Assembly (NCBI GenBank): GCA_010015805.1
Contig: ML978127.1
Span: 310,001-374,000, forward strand
Direction of reading: 5' to 3'
DNA from: Rhizodiscina lignyota
Lineage: Eukaryota; Ascomycota; Dothideomycetes; Aulographales; Rhizodiscinaceae
Length of the DNA stretch: 64,000 bases
Part shown: piece by piece, positions 1 to 11,603 of the stretch
Numbering within the stretch: the first letter of the stretch is position 1
How the letters are laid out: each line of letters opens with the position of its first letter
Notes under the pieces: generated by a model
The model's input: the letters and a program-made list of their open reading frames with translations, nothing else
Told to the model about the DNA's origin: nothing
Database searches by the model: none
Translations under genes and position numbers: made by a program

Positions 1-2
1 GC

Positions 3-437
3 TCACCGGTGTTTGAGCCGTGGGAGACTGGAGCAATCAGAGCGGAATGCAGAGCTGCGGAGAGGGATAGACTCGTCTCTACTCGGAATGCGCCAGCAAT
101 TAACCGTGACCAAACATCCCACGCTGCGGCCGTCCGCGAAACCGCGCAACAGAATGTCAATCGAATTAGACGAAATGCATATCTCCACGAGCATATGCCC
201 CAGGCGGAGCGCGTCGAAGTTCGGCATCAGAAGGAGACCGCTGAACAGAGGATCATTGCAACTGCGAATCACTTCGCGACGTTGGCAGAGGCGGAGCAAC
301 GAAGACTCAGGAGTGCAGTGGCTTGCATGATCAATCGCATTGGGACGTTGGTAGCCCGAGGAGGACGATTAACCAGGCATCAGTTCGATTCAGAACTGGC
401 GAGGATCCTCGCTTCAGTTGGAGAGTTGAGGATGTAG
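3..437 (+). CDS. C-terminal part of a RING-H2-type paralog (5' end outside window)
   Basis: An open frame runs from the window edge to the stop at 437 with no start codon of its own. Its first residues (FEPWETGAIRAECRAAE) match the stretch immediately after the RING finger of the complete gene at 1065-2021 (FEEWEKAAIMRERRAAG). Its last 45 residues, with LTRHQFDSEL, match that gene's LTREEFDHEL region. It is therefore the C-terminal half of a tandem paralog whose RING finger should lie just upstream of base 1. The long acidic spacer of the neighbour is absent, so this copy is shorter. By analogy it would act as a ubiquitin ligase, but no catalytic part is visible here, so function is inferred only from the paralog. 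Confidence 0.65.
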   Translation, partial: SPVFEPWETGAIRAECRAAERDRLVSTRNAPAINRDQTSHAAAVRETAQQNVNRIRRNAYLHEHMPQAERVEVRHQKETAEQRIIATANHFATLAEAEQRRLRSAVACMINRIGTLVARGGRLTRHQFDSELARILASVGELRM

Positions 438-1064
438 ACGTCCTTCATTGTATCCTTATCTCCTGAGAGCATTTTCTATGTCGCAATTTTCTACTAGAGG
501 TAAGTAATTGAGGATACAGTTCTTTCGCCTTTTTAACTGCGGATTTCACGTGAGTCATATGCGCTCTGTGTTTAAGAGTTTTCTCCCGTCACTGCACAGG
601 CTTGGCACAACGTATTCGTCTTACTTCAGTCCTTCATCCAACACTCACACACTCCACCTCACAACCTCATCAAAATATCAAGAAATACGCCTCCACGACC
701 AATCCATCATTGCTTGTTTTGCACTACTATGACTACTGGGCGTTCTTGCCTAACGGAACGCCCGTGTCCAATACTGCGTTCCAGAAGTATGAAATCAATA
801 GCGGTGTTTTCTTATGCCAACCCACCGTTAAAGCTCATCTACCCATCTCACCTTTGGAATTCTTTCTGCCTACTCCATCCTTGATGTTTTCTTCAGTCTA
901 CTCTCACTTTGAAAATTCTAGGTCTATGAAACTTGTTCGGTGTTCACCTACTGTCAAGATCACTTCACATGTAATCCAACGCCGAAACACAATCAAGGAT
1001 CAAATCACACGAGGATCAAAAAGAAATCGCGAATCGATACACAATCATCACCCCGGACAGCAAA
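438..1064. other. Intergenic region upstream of the RING-H2 gene
   Basis: About 630 bp between the two RING paralogs. It is rich in pyrimidine and CA tracts, as expected of a fungal promoter. Open frames here lack family similarity and overlap each other. No gene is supported. Confidence 0.6.
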
Positions 1065-2021
1065 ATGGACGGACAACGTCGCTACACAGACTCTTCTCAC
1101 CGCAACGCCGACCAACACCGACCTTTCCTGATTCTCGGAAACGCCCTTGATCGCCCTTGTTTCCCGAGAGCAAATCTCAACGCCGCCTTTACTCCTGTGT
1201 TCCACCCGTGGCAGGAAAATGCTTGCGTGATTTGTCTGGAGAACTACAACGAAGGCGACGAGGTGATGACGCCGCCCTGTGGACATTATCAGCACACGGA
1301 CTGCTTGTGTGAATGGATCTGTAACGGAAGTACCGACATGGCGTGCCCGGAATGCCGAGCAGAGATGTTTGAAGAGTGGGAGAAGGCTGCTATTATGAGG
1401 GAGCGCCGGGCAGCAGGAGTGCCCGAGACAACATATGATGCCGCCGATGTGGAGTTTGGACCGTTTGATGACATGGAGGTGGACTCCACGGCGGACGGTT
1501 CCATGGAGGACGGTTCCATGGAGGACGGTTCCACTGAGGACGGTTCCTCCGACCATAATCTTTGGGAGGATGATGAGTTCTGGGAGGATTGGCATCAGAT
1601 GATTGAGGATGCCCCTTTGGATCCTGGCTTCGAAGAGGGTTATAGCCATGACATTGAACAGGACGAGTCTTTTGATGCTGCCGACTTTATCTCGACGGCG
1701 GCGAACGGTGAGATTGAGGATATCGCATCGCGCAGCGATACGCATCTGACATCCACGGAGTGGGCTGAGCGGTCCAGTATCATCTGCAATCGAATCAGCG
1801 AGGCGCGAGACGAGTACGTGTCACTGACTCGGCATGAACAGTGCGCGTTGCTGCTCCGTGTCGAACGAATCATCAGAAACCTTGCTGAGTTGGTGCTAAG
1901 GGAGAAAGGGGGACCGTTGACGAGGGAGGAGTTCGATCACGAACTGGAGGCGAGACCGTGGACTGTGGGACACGTAAGGGTGGGGTGGACCATGAACGTG
2001 GAGTTTGCGGAGTATGTTTGA
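1065..2021 (+). CDS. RING-H2 finger protein, putative E3 ubiquitin ligase
   Basis: Single-exon gene of 318 codons. The ATG at 1065 sits in a good context (CAAAATGG). Residues 54-97 form a RING-H2 finger: CVIC, then CGHYQHTDC, then CPEC, giving the C3H2C3 ligand pattern. Proteins of this kind bind an E2 and transfer ubiquitin; the substrate cannot be guessed. After the finger comes a long acidic, low-complexity spacer containing four near-identical five-residue units (DGSME type), then a conserved C-terminal region shared with the partial gene at 3-437. No membrane segment or signal peptide is seen, so a soluble protein is likely. The paralog directly upstream on the same strand suggests local duplication. 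The RING call is secure; the biological role is unknown. Confidence 0.85.
   Translation: MDGQRRYTDSSHRNADQHRPFLILGNALDRPCFPRANLNAAFTPVFHPWQENACVICLENYNEGDEVMTPPCGHYQHTDCLCEWICNGSTDMACPECRAEMFEEWEKAAIMRERRAAGVPETTYDAADVEFGPFDDMEVDSTADGSMEDGSMEDGSTEDGSSDHNLWEDDEFWEDWHQMIEDAPLDPGFEEGYSHDIEQDESFDAADFISTAANGEIEDIASRSDTHLTSTEWAERSSIICNRISEARDEYVSLTRHEQCALLLRVERIIRNLAELVLREKGGPLTREEFDHELEARPWTVGHVRVGWTMNVEFAEYV
1494..1553 (+). repeat. Four 15-bp tandem units inside the RING gene
   Basis: Four head-to-tail 15-bp units (GACGGTTCCATGGAG and variants). The first two are identical; the third and fourth carry changes. They are in frame and encode the acidic DGSME-type repeats. Because the unit is a multiple of three, copy-number change would alter protein length without breaking the frame. 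Confidence 0.9.
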
Positions 2022-2112
2022 GGACTGTCATGAGGACCGTCATGTTACCATTGTTTTCCTTTCTCTTCTCATTGAATACCGATGCGTGCAGCAGAGATGT
2101 TCATGTTACTCC

Positions 2113-3670
2113 CTAATCATTGTAATCAACCATCCCCTCTCTATTAAAATGGAATCCAGTAATGATTTTCTCCTCTGCATCGCGCATATCAATATTCTTG
2201 ACCTTCCCATCTAAGGATGTCCGACTTTCGAGCACCCCTTGCACGACGTCTTTCCAGCTCAGTGAAGTTCCTGGCTTAACCACTTCTTGCTGTTCTTCGA
2301 AAGCATCAGCAACGATTATATCCAACATCTTTCCCCCTTCTTTCCGAATGACTCCATCCACAATGACACTCCCAATATCCCGAACGCTCGAGTGCAGCAC
2401 GATGGCAGCAACAGGATCTTCTTCGGCCGCTGCAAGCATCGCGGGGCTTGTGCCATCGAAGATGAGGATGTCTGCCTTCATGCCGGCCTTCAGCTTACCG
2501 ATCTGATCAGGTATGCCAACCGCTTTCGCGCCTCCGATCGTCCCCAGATTGAACACCTGCTCAACGCTCGGCCCAACACTCCTCCCCCACTTGCCTTCCT
2601 TATCCAACTCCTTGCCGCGATCACATCGCTTCCATTGCAGCAGCTGATTCATCTGCGTCACGATACTCGCAGAGCCCCAGCTGTGACAATCAATCCCCAG
2701 CGAAGCATGGTCGTAGAACTCCGCTTCAAGCGCAACAGGTGGCCACCCCATCTGCAGCTCCGTGTTCGTGGTAGTCGAAACGCTCGCACCGGACTTCGCG
2801 AGCTTCTCGGCGTCCCCTTCTTTCGGGAAATCAGCGTGCGAGAGCACGTAATCCGGCCCAAGCACGCCGTGCTTATCCAATGCCTGGATCGCTGAGGGCG
2901 CATAGCCACGCATAGCACCGCCTACGGCGTGCGACGTGATCAGCTTTGCGGGCGCGGCGCGGACTGTTTCGTGCAGGGAGATCAAGGCTTCCGGCGGTAA
3001 GAAACCACCATCGTGGGCAAAGCCGATTTCGACGCGACCGTTGCCGTATGGGCCTTGTGCCGCAAGAGTTTTGAAATTTTCCATCATCCATGAGCATTGA
3101 AAGTCGTCCCCGAATGTGAAGGGTGACCAGTTGGAGACCGTGCGGGGAGGGCAATAACAGTAGATGCAGCGGAGGCCGGAGGTTATGAGAGCTTGGACTG
3201 CAGTTCTGGCTGTTGGTGGATCAGCATTTGTTCGTCATATATCGATAGAGGCTCTTACAATAGTCTGGAGAATTATTGACACATGTGTGGTCCACGACTG
3301 TCGTTGTTCCAGCGTCAATCGCTTCCAAAGCGCCGCTGAGCTCGCCCCAGAATGTGTCCTCCAAAGTGTACAGCGACGCTATGAAGCTTCCTGGAGCTAA
3401 ATATGGGACAAGCGTGTGGTTTGCATGCCTTCCCTTGAGCTGCGTTTGGAACAGATGATGATGAGTGCTGATGAAACCTGGACTGCCGATTTTTCCAGTG
3501 CAATCGATGACTTTCGCACCAGAAGGCGGCTGAATATCTTTTCCAATCTTTGCGATAGTAGAGCCTTCAATCAGAAGATCGTCGTGAGTCGGGATTACAT
3601 GGTTATCATCGTCATGAATCAAGAGAGTTCCGCCTCGAAGCAGAATTGCTGGTTGAGTTTGACTTGCCAT
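2113..3670 (-). CDS. Amidohydrolase (ATZ/TRZ-like metal-dependent deaminase/hydrolase)
   Basis: Two exons, 3259-3670 and 2113-3209, with a 49-nt GT-AG intron (3210-3258) that has a CTGAT branch site; the product is 502 aa. The start is the ATG at 3670, just before a family-typical opening (MASQTQPAILLRGGTLL); an in-frame M 13 codons upstream is less likely. It shows the metal-binding HxH in FISTHHHLFQT, a downstream histidine in KLITSHAVGG, another in YVLSHADF, and the acidic position in LGIDCHSW. A C-terminal composite beta domain (GKLKAGMKADILIFDG) closes the fold. Members hydrolyse or deaminate rings such as guanine, cytosine, methylthioadenosine or triazines. The substrate here cannot be assigned. 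Neighbours suggest no pathway. Confidence 0.88.
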
Positions 3671-3872
3671 GATGAGGGATGAAGAGAAGGCAAAGGTTGC
3701 CATTCGCAATGAAAGAGCAGCAGCAGATACTTATACCAGTTATGATGTTCTAGTAGAGGTAGGTCTTACCTTCGGACTTATCTATTATTGCCCCTGCCTT
3801 CGCTGCTCGCGGACCACGGGGATCGCAAAGGATGGAGACTGATGCCATGTATCGTATGCTCCAGGTTCTGTA

Positions 3873-4109
3873 CAGGCGCACTCGAGTATGCAGTCCTCCC
3901 GTCGTCAGGAAAAAAGGCTGGAGCTATTACTTTTAGAACTTCTGCCTCCAATCAGGTTTTGCTGATCAAACAAGAATGGCTCGTGCCCAAATCGGACCAA
4001 ATCCACCTACACGTGACTATATATTACTGATCTGTGGTCAAAGTTACGACTTGGTCAGAATTATATTTGCCGAAGGAAGGGGAGGGACGCGCATACTCGA
4101 GTGCGCCTG
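3873..4109. mobile_element. MITE-like element with 19-bp perfect terminal inverted repeats and TA flanks
   Basis: CAGGCGCACTCGAGTATGC at 3873-3891 recurs as its exact reverse complement at 4091-4109. Both ends are flanked by TA (3871-3872 and 4110-4111), the target duplication typical of Tc1/mariner-type elements. Inside the perfect repeat the next 10-15 bp are still imperfectly similar (GTCCTCCC against GTCCCTCCCC). The 237-bp interior has no convincing ORF. This is the anatomy of a non-autonomous miniature element that needs a transposase in trans. It lies between the amidohydrolase promoter and the 3' side of the RGS gene. Confidence 0.7.
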
Positions 4110-4111
4110 TA

Positions 4112-4615
4112 AAACTTGCAAAGTGATCGTCGCGAGACGATGATGGTTCGTGGCCACTCAAAGACTTGGATCTCTCCCAAGCCAAGGACGACGTAGCTTT
4201 GCCAATGTCTGCAATGTCGAAGTCGTCCTTCAGAACAACAGACTGACATAAGACATGGGACATTGCGACGCCGAGGACGCGACAAATGCCGACTCAGTTG
4301 AGAGGTGCCTTGCATTCACCACGCTCCCTCGCTTCTTCGGCACCCCGTTTGTGGATTTATCGCCGACATCCAAGAGTTTCGGAAAGCCGTTCCCACTGCA
4401 GATATCAGTCAAAGAAAGATATTGTTTGACATATACAGATTTTTGGATCTTATTTTCACCCTCGTACTACAGTACAAGGGAGCTAGTACTGATACTGGCA
4501 GGTTTAACATATGTACAAATGAATTGCCAATTGTTGTCCCAGCTCACAGGGGTATATTGCTCGAAATGTTCAGCGGATGTATCGCTCCAGCCACCAACAG
4601 CCAAAGAAGATCAAA
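4112..4615. other. Intergenic, downstream of the RGS gene
   Basis: About 500 bp between the MITE-like element and the RGS gene stop codon, presumably including that gene's 3' UTR. Overlapping plus-strand open frames (4255-4811) show no recognisable family and no splice logic. No gene is supported. Confidence 0.5.
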
Positions 4616-6594
4616 TCAGGCCGGGTTTGATCTCATTGTGCGGAAGTATATTGCCACCCGCTCGAAAGATGAGCGCCTCTCAAAGTCATCCTCACCACCG
4701 TCTTTGACAAATTTTGGCCACGTATTTGTCAATACCAAATACTTGATGCTCCTCTCCGGTCTGTTAAACACGTCCGGGTCAAATTTACTGGGGATATCGC
4801 CCCAGTACTGAACCTTTTCGCTAATTTCATTAATCGGGGTATCGTCCGGATGTGAAGGGTGCGACTTTTCCGGAGGGAACACTGTGGATGTCGGCGACAG
4901 TACCATTTCGATTTCAGAGCCAGACGAACCAAGTGGGTTGTCAAAGGGAGTGATGGAGCTATAGTTGATGGTGCCCCTGTCGCCGTAGAGAATACGAGCA
5001 GGCTGTTCGAAGACCTCATCGAGAGCGCCGAGCTCGCGGTAGCCGATGTTAATCGCGAAATCGGCGTATATTGGACTGACGAACTTCGCGTAGATATGGA
5101 TGGCACGATTGAATTGCTGGCGATACAAGGCCTCATTGAATTGGCCATCGCCGTTTCCTTGGGCGGGCCAAGCTGACTTCCATGTGGCGAGCTCTGTCAG
5201 GAAGCCAATGTTCTCTCCAGTGAAGTCCTTCAGCGCAGCAAATGCTCGAAGTGGTTCGGGGTTGATCTTCAAAGCATATTCCAAGGCACCCATGGTAAAG
5301 ATACTTTCGGGCTGAGACATGTCGATCGGAGCCCTTCCCGATTCGAACGCCGATAGTCCTTTGAAAGATTCCCAGGCCGACTTGGCCATTTTTGTTGAAC
5401 CGGTGTAGTCGCTCTCGCTTATGGACCCCGTTTTGTTCTTCGATTCCCACAGAGCGATCGCTGCCAGAGTCTCTTGCTGTAGCGTTTGGTGGCGCATGAC
5501 CTGCCAACAAGGCAAGAGGACGGTGAAAATCTCTATAACCATAATGGAGAGTGCGATCCTGGGTAAACAGTTAATATGTGCATGATGTTAGACTGATGGA
5601 AAAGGCTCACCACTGAGGGGGAATCCAGTATTGATTTACTGGAGCCATTCCATCGACGTAAAGGCCAATAAGCCACATAGGAGCAGCGGGTAAACTGTGT
5701 TGTCCATTAGCAACAACTAACGAGAACTCCCTGGCGCAACTTACCCTGCAATACAACAAGCAATGGTTTGTACTCGCCAACCGTGAGTATCATGGATACT
5801 GCGAGCGCGCCAGAGGATGATAGGTGCGATAATCCAAGCCCAGAACAACTGCCAGAATATCGTCGGCCACCTGACTCATGTAAGTATATGCGATAGAGGA
5901 TAGTAGAAGCAAATTGCGCACCATTCCCACCCTCTACCCTGTTGCACCTTCTGCTCCATGATCGTGCCATGCACTTCGGTTCCAGGAATGCCAAAGCTCC
6001 GGTGGAATTTCCGAGAGATCAGGTAAACAAAAACGGTAAGGAAGAGCTATTACGGTGTCAGTATACCAACGACCATTTCCGCCACATGGGAAAGCTTACT
6101 TGGAACAGCATTCCTAAACCGACATATGTGAACATCCGCGTGGGATAATCCGCGACCTGAAACCATCTAATGATCCTCCACCTCGAGAGATTTCGCTTTG
6201 GAGTGATTGGCTCGTCGATGCTGCCGTTGCGGGCATATCTCTTCTGCATCTTCGCAACGTGCAAGAGCTGACTGTTGGAGGCCTGGAACATAGCAATACC
6301 GAATGGAAGCCAAAGACCCATAATCCAGTATTCGGCCACCTCCGGTGCGAGCGGCCCATAGCAGTATCCAGTAGTAACGGTCATCCAGTACATATGCAAG
6401 AAGAAGATTGCCCCAAATGTTAAGGGCAATCCACGGATCCTCAAGAATGGTAGACGGCGCTTGACGAAGAGATATGCCACTGCGCACACGAGGATGAGTG
6501 TCCAGGCGCCATTCAAAGTAAGGTAGAAGATGCCCACTGCATCGAGACGAGCCTGAGGCTTCGTCGTCACCGTATTTCCGAGTTCAGAGCCCAT
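4616..6594 (-). CDS. Seven-transmembrane protein with C-terminal RGS domain (GprK/Rgs7-like)
   Basis: Five exons on the minus strand: 6100-6594, 5922-6046, 5745-5870, 5611-5694 and 4616-5558. The four introns are 50-53 nt with GT-AG ends, and the product is 590 aa. The start MGSELGN is the family-typical one. The N-terminal half carries about seven hydrophobic helices (for example [48 protein letters not shown] and [18 protein letters not shown]). The C-terminal half has an RGS fold (around [22 protein letters not shown], roughly residues 345-480) that would speed GTP hydrolysis on a G-alpha subunit. Such hybrids couple membrane sensing to G-protein shut-off in filamentous fungi. The ligand is unknown. 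Every intron closes in frame, so the model is strong. Confidence 0.87.
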
Positions 6595-8504
6595 TTTGCG
6601 TGGAGCGGATATCGATCTGGTGCCTGGAAGCACGCATTGGAGTTGACACGAAGGTGGACTTCCTGTCTTTCCTCCTCAGCTGTCTAAGGAGGAGAAGAAG
6701 GTTGGCTAGTCAAGTGGTGCACGCGAACGGCATAGTAATATTATAGAGCAGGGCGTAGGGCTAAGTGAAGAGTCTTTGGAAAAGAGGAGAGGCGCATGCC
6801 CAGGCGGAGGAACTACCCAATTACGATAATCTTGAGCTCTTTCTGGCGTCTGACTTGCATAAGGTCCTGCAAGGGGATTGACGGGTATCAGGCCCGAAAG
6901 ACGGTCCCACACGGCCCTAAGATCTGTTCCTGGGGAAGCAACGTGATTGCTGCGTGCCAGGCCACGCTATCCAAAGGATGCTGATCATCATAGACACTCG
7001 GGCCGTCGAGGAGACCATCGATGACGAATCGATCCGCAGAACCATCTGTGCTCTCGCTGTGCACAATGTCTCTCAGCCTTGAGAGATTGTGCTCTGGATC
7101 TCTGGACAAGAGAGCCACAAGCGGAAGGTGGTCAATTGGAGAGTGTTTTGAAACAACGTAGCCGTGGTAATAACGCCACAAACGTGGTTGACTTTGGAAT
7201 ACTTCTAATCACCGTCAAACGCAGGAAAGATCAGTTGTTGAAACTTGCCCAGTCCGCTAGTCAGGTTGGTGCTTTCGGGTGAGATGGGACCGGAGAGTTG
7301 GGACCGCTCGACGGCAGGGGTTTGCGTGTTATCGATGATGGGTTCTCACGGCGTTCTCACGGGCTTTCGATGAGTTTCTTCGACATAGCCCTACGGAGCA
7401 GGAAGTCACGGCGGCCGCAAATGGATCGTCGGCTTTGATATGTCAAACTTGAAACATGTCCTCCCTGCTAAGCCCAAATCGCACTTTTGGCTGATTTCCC
7501 ATGCTGAGTTGGCTGCTTGCTTTTTCGCTCGATCGATACCAAGTGCGATACTGATGTCAGCATTTGCTTCAAGCGTCGTCATTCGCTCCGCTAGTGAGCG
7601 CCACACTGGAGGCCCGCGTCCGCTCCAACCACTCTTCAGATGTACGGGGTTTGAGGCTTTGCACCTAAGCCCGAAGGAGGCAAGACTCCTGCAAATCAAT
7701 CAAATCAGCGCAGAATTTTGACGTGGCACTGAGGTTCAACGAAAAGCACGCGAAAACGACCAAGGAAACAGTGACACAAACGTCCCGGATCACTGGTGCT
7801 TGGCGAATATAAGCAAGACGCAGGTCCAGGTCTCAGGTCTGTGCAGATTATCGCACGTGGATGTTGCAACATGCACGCGCTAGCCGTGTCGAAACAGGTC
7901 CTTAGGGCTTCGACGCTGTACCTACAGTAGCAAGTAAATTGCCTTGAGGCACCGAAAGTTCTGCATACACCCTTGAGGGTTACGGAGAAAAATGTGCCTT
8001 GGCCTTGACAGGGATACGAGATGTATCTCACGTCGATACGATATCCTCAAAGAGTCAAAGCTGTCCACTGGCCCGCAGATCGACATCGATGGCGCGATAG
8101 ATGGCGGTATTGCCAACAAAGTTTAGAGAAATATGGAGCAGTTCTTTGCATTCTGTGGGGCACAACCACAGCACGTACGCACCGATCTCGACGTCAATTC
8201 TCTCGGCTTGCCGATCGCGTGTGGCATGCCGAGAGACACCAGTCCCAGCGATATTCAAGTTGGAAGGCCTCATGAATGTGCAGGTGCAGGCACGCTAGGA
8301 GTGCGTTCCGTCAGCCCTAAATTCGGTGCAGGGGGAAGCGACAGACAAGCCGTCTGTTTTGTATGCAGCTCTCTCGACGCCTCACAGCACAACGAGCGAT
8401 TCATTGAAGCCTGTCACAATTTCGCACGTTACACAGCATCTTTTTGATCTCACTAGGTGGTCATACAAGGGCTTCCCGCCTAAGCCGCCTTAGGTCCTTC
8501 CTCC
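6595..8504. other. Long intergenic region, no gene supported
   Basis: 1.9 kb between two divergently placed membrane-protein genes. Short open frames occur on both strands (for example minus 6888-7181 and 7406-7699), but they overlap, lack family similarity and have no usable splice pairs. A faint ankyrin-like string (NTAIYRAIDVDL, minus strand near 8060-8110) may be a decayed fragment. The region holds the RGS gene promoter and the 3' flank of the rhodopsin-like gene. Confidence 0.5.
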
Positions 8505-9687
8505 CTAACTCCTTAGTGTTTGCGCCTTGAGATTGTGGTCTATTGCCTTCTCCTCGTGCCATGCTTCCTTAATCGGCGATCCTCTGCCGTCAAAATCTAA
8601 GTCTCTTAGCTCTGTGAAGCTTCCTGCCGGCGCACCCGCTATGACCGGGGCGCTGAAGCCATCAGACCGCCGACTGTTGGAGTTGCTCTTCAAGAATGTC
8701 CGCCAACCGAACATCTTCCTGAGGAGTGGCCACAGGCACATGATGTTGGCAACATATATGCTCGTGCTCGTTTCTCGTATGTCCCACACCATGTAGACAG
8801 TCGTATTTGGCAGTGTAAAGTTGTAATACTTGTTCAGCACCGATGCAAGTATGACGAATACTCCAAGGGAGAAAATACCGAGGAGTAGAGCCCTCTTCGG
8901 AGGTGGAACCTTAGCTTTAACGATGAACGGGATCGGTATGAACAGCATGAGTACATCGGAGCTGACGTTGAAGACCATCTGTATGATGCAGTAGTAGAAG
9001 TAGCTGGCACATTGCGGGTTGCGGACTGGCATCGCCCAATACTGGGAGAACGGCCGACAGAGTATGAAGAAATAAGGAATCTCGATAGCGACGAGCCCGA
9101 GGACGACGTAAACGATCACAAGCTTGACGAAGAGGTTGTGTCGCGAGTTCAGCGTCAATTGATAACTAGTCGAACAGTCAACTGTATGGTAAACTCGAAT
9201 CATGGTACATTGTACTCACTACAGTGTCAACAAACACCCCTTCACTCCCCATAGCGTAAGGAGGTAGCACTGATTCGACCCGACAACAATCTTGCTTCCA
9301 TAGACGCGATCTGCCACCTCCTTGGGGTCGGCGAGGATGGTTGGAAGCTCCGATGGATCCACTTCATTCGTTGCATAACGGCTGGAGAATTGGAGGAGAA
9401 CAAGCAACGTCGTGTAAAAGCACTGCAAGTGTCATGTTAGATTCCAGACAACATATAGTGGGAAGACTGCTGACAAAGGTAGCAATCATCATGTAGTCAT
9501 CTGCTCGGAGCTTCTTCCATGATTTGTGCAGGATCGCTCGAGACTCCCTGGTAACAGTTACTCGATGAATATTCCCAAAGGAGAAGTCTATGAATGCTCA
9601 CAGGCGCCCAACGAGCAGGACCAACCCCACGGCCCAAAAAGCGATCGACTCTCTGAGTATCTGGCTCGGTGGTGGAGACGTCGACAT
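8505..9687 (-). CDS. Rhodopsin-like fungal integral membrane protein (Pth11-related)
   Basis: Four exons: 9602-9687, 9475-9547, 9220-9422 and 8505-9165. Introns are 52-54 nt and the product is 340 aa. The start MSTSPPPSQILRES leads straight into the first helix (IAFWAVGLVLLVG). Further helices include FYTTLLVLLQF, LFVKLVIVYVVLGLVAIEIPYF, YCIIQMVFNVSSDVLMLFIPIPF and LLLGIFSLGVFVILASVL. The conserved loop WDIRETSTSIYVANIMCLWPL before the last helix is typical of the fungal rhodopsin-like family (Pfam PF20684). The tail is cytoplasmic and polar. Members resemble Pth11-type receptors of plant-associated fungi, but ligand and coupling are unknown. The C-terminal tail is short and no CFEM domain is present. 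Confidence 0.82.
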
Positions 9688-11603
9688 TTCGACTAAACGT
9701 ACCGGCCTCGTGGAGACACTGCATGAATACCGAACAGGCTACGACAAGCAAGAGGAAAGCAGAACATCTCAATCAATGGTGATATATGCTCCAACACATA
9801 TCATCCTCCCTGTCATCGCCTGGAAAAGCAGTGTAGATAAGATACGATAGGGAGAGAATCGAGAGCAAAATGTGAAGTGAAGCGATTGACTGATTTGGGA
9901 AGCAACTCACACGACACTCCGTCTGTATCTTTGGCTTAGGCGAACTCCGTGCGTGGAGGTGAAGCAGTCACTGCTTCGACACCGTGGGGGGTAGATGGCG
10001 CAAGCCCATTAGACGAAGCTTTGATAATGAGCAACCCATTATGACCTCACAGGAGCAATTTGTGCCTGAATGTAACTCCCTTCGTTGCTTGTTGAATGAG
10101 ACCACTTTTAAAGAATGGGAATTGTTTGACAAGGCAGCATTCGCAACATTTCGTATTCGTGCCAAATCGTTCAGAAGGAGAAGGAGCTCTAGTATGAGAG
10201 TTCGGGAGGTGTCTGGCTATTCCAAGTGCCTAAGCTGATGCGTTTTGGATACTGAAAATACGACTTACACGGAGATCAATGATCACTCAGGAAGGAAGTA
10301 GAAAAAGCAAAATCAACCTCGTTCCCCACACAATCAACCCAAGGTTTGAGGAGGGCGCCGAGAGGTGCCGGAGATCTACCGAATTAGGGGCACCCCACCC
10401 ATATTTAGGTGGGTCCTACCCACACTTTGGTTAGGTCGTCCCCCGCGACGCTGTGGCTCCCGCCGTTCACCTCTGCATTCCAAAGGAAATTTGCAATGAG
10501 CTATTTCCATGCAAGCATAAGAGCACGTTCCAGGAACTACAGATAGTGGCCACGGATCAGCTACAAGCTGAAAGACGCGGTGGGTTAATTCATTTATTTG
10601 TTACTCTAAAATCAGCACTCAGCAGAAATTCTATTGAATAACGCTCGTGAGACTCTGTTGCATTTTCTAACGATTGTGAACAGTCGTCATTTCATTGGTC
10701 TCCATTATATCCATCCTTATTGAAGGAATTGAAGTTGATTTTTGTCTGAGAAGTCGATAGAGTTCCCAAGGCCATCTTCTGTGGATCTCTACCATAAGAC
10801 ACCTTGATGGGTCGAATTTCAAACAGCTTTTAAACGTTTTATATTTTAGTTGAAACATACCTTTAACAAATTCAAGACCGCTGATTGCGCAGAGAATAAA
10901 TAATGCGACGGGATATAGTTGTTTCATATCAGAATTCCCTCAGGCGGCTACTCGCCCATTTCCGCCCTGCAAATAATTGAAGACACAAGGTCGGTGATCA
11001 TGAGTGGTGGAAGACCATGTGGATTTACTCATGGGGTCTTTAAGATTTATGAAAATTACGTGAATGAGATGCAAATACCAATCATGGAAGAGTAGAAACA
11101 TTGATATCTGTGGCGAAGTAATTGCAGACTTGAAATCTTCATGGGGGGTTTTGATAGAGTTTGCGGAGCTCGCCGACCCCCGATCAGAAAAGGGGTAAAT
11201 TTCCAACCCAGAGAATGCATCCTCCATATCATTTTGTACATTCTTGCTCTTGTGAATATAGATGAGCGTTTAACTAATTCACCTCATTCCATTTTCTATC
11301 TCATACTATCGAGTGGAGAGTAGACTTAGCATATCCTTTTATTCCTCCATCATGCAGCATGCTTTCCTAATTTCAATTGGCTAAGATGAACGATTCGCCT
11401 GTTTGAAAACAGAAATGGCAACGGAGTCACCCAGGTAGTAGAAGGGCTCATTTCGTCTATTTTTAGTGTCTATATACACTACAAAACTGTAGACTTTACG
11501 GTCAGTATCACGAATTTGTCCTACTCTACAAACTGACCGTCCTCTCTTCGTACCTTTACATTATATCTGTATTACTGCTGCTGGCTTTTTAATCAATAGA
11601 TGC
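9688..11603. other. Gene-poor, AT-rich-looking interval
   Basis: About 1.9 kb upstream of the rhodopsin-like gene. From about 10450 onward the sequence looks visibly AT-rich. It contains a GC-rich island (10388-10445) with a short dyad, GTGGGT-CCT-ACCCAC at 10409-10423, and the relic described at 10590-10927. A further minus-strand open stretch (10958-11241) reads plausibly and has a possible intron, but it has no start codon or family match. No intact gene is supported. Confidence 0.5.
10590..10927 (-). pseudogene. Possible decayed small secreted-protein gene
   Basis: An ATG at 10927 opens a textbook signal peptide (MKQLYPVALFILCAISG). The frame then crosses a likely intron: a possible GT donor just after the signal region and an AAAAG acceptor near 10820. 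After that a second frame stays open down to the TGA at 10590, except for one in-frame TGA in the middle (codon at about 10695). A single-base change could have made that stop. There are few cysteines and no recognised domain. The AT-rich setting beside a broken metalloprotease gene fits decay. The intron boundaries and the link between the two halves are guesses, so only the signal-peptide start is well supported. Confidence 0.25.

Noticed and set aside
6706-8504. Several 60-108-codon frames on both strands
   Set aside because: They overlap, lack families, and do not join by credible introns; the ankyrin-like string near 8080 is too short to call.
10409-10423. GTGGGT-CCT-ACCCAC hairpin
   Set aside because: Arms are only 6 bp in a GC-rich island; could be chance, so it is mentioned only as part of the interval description.
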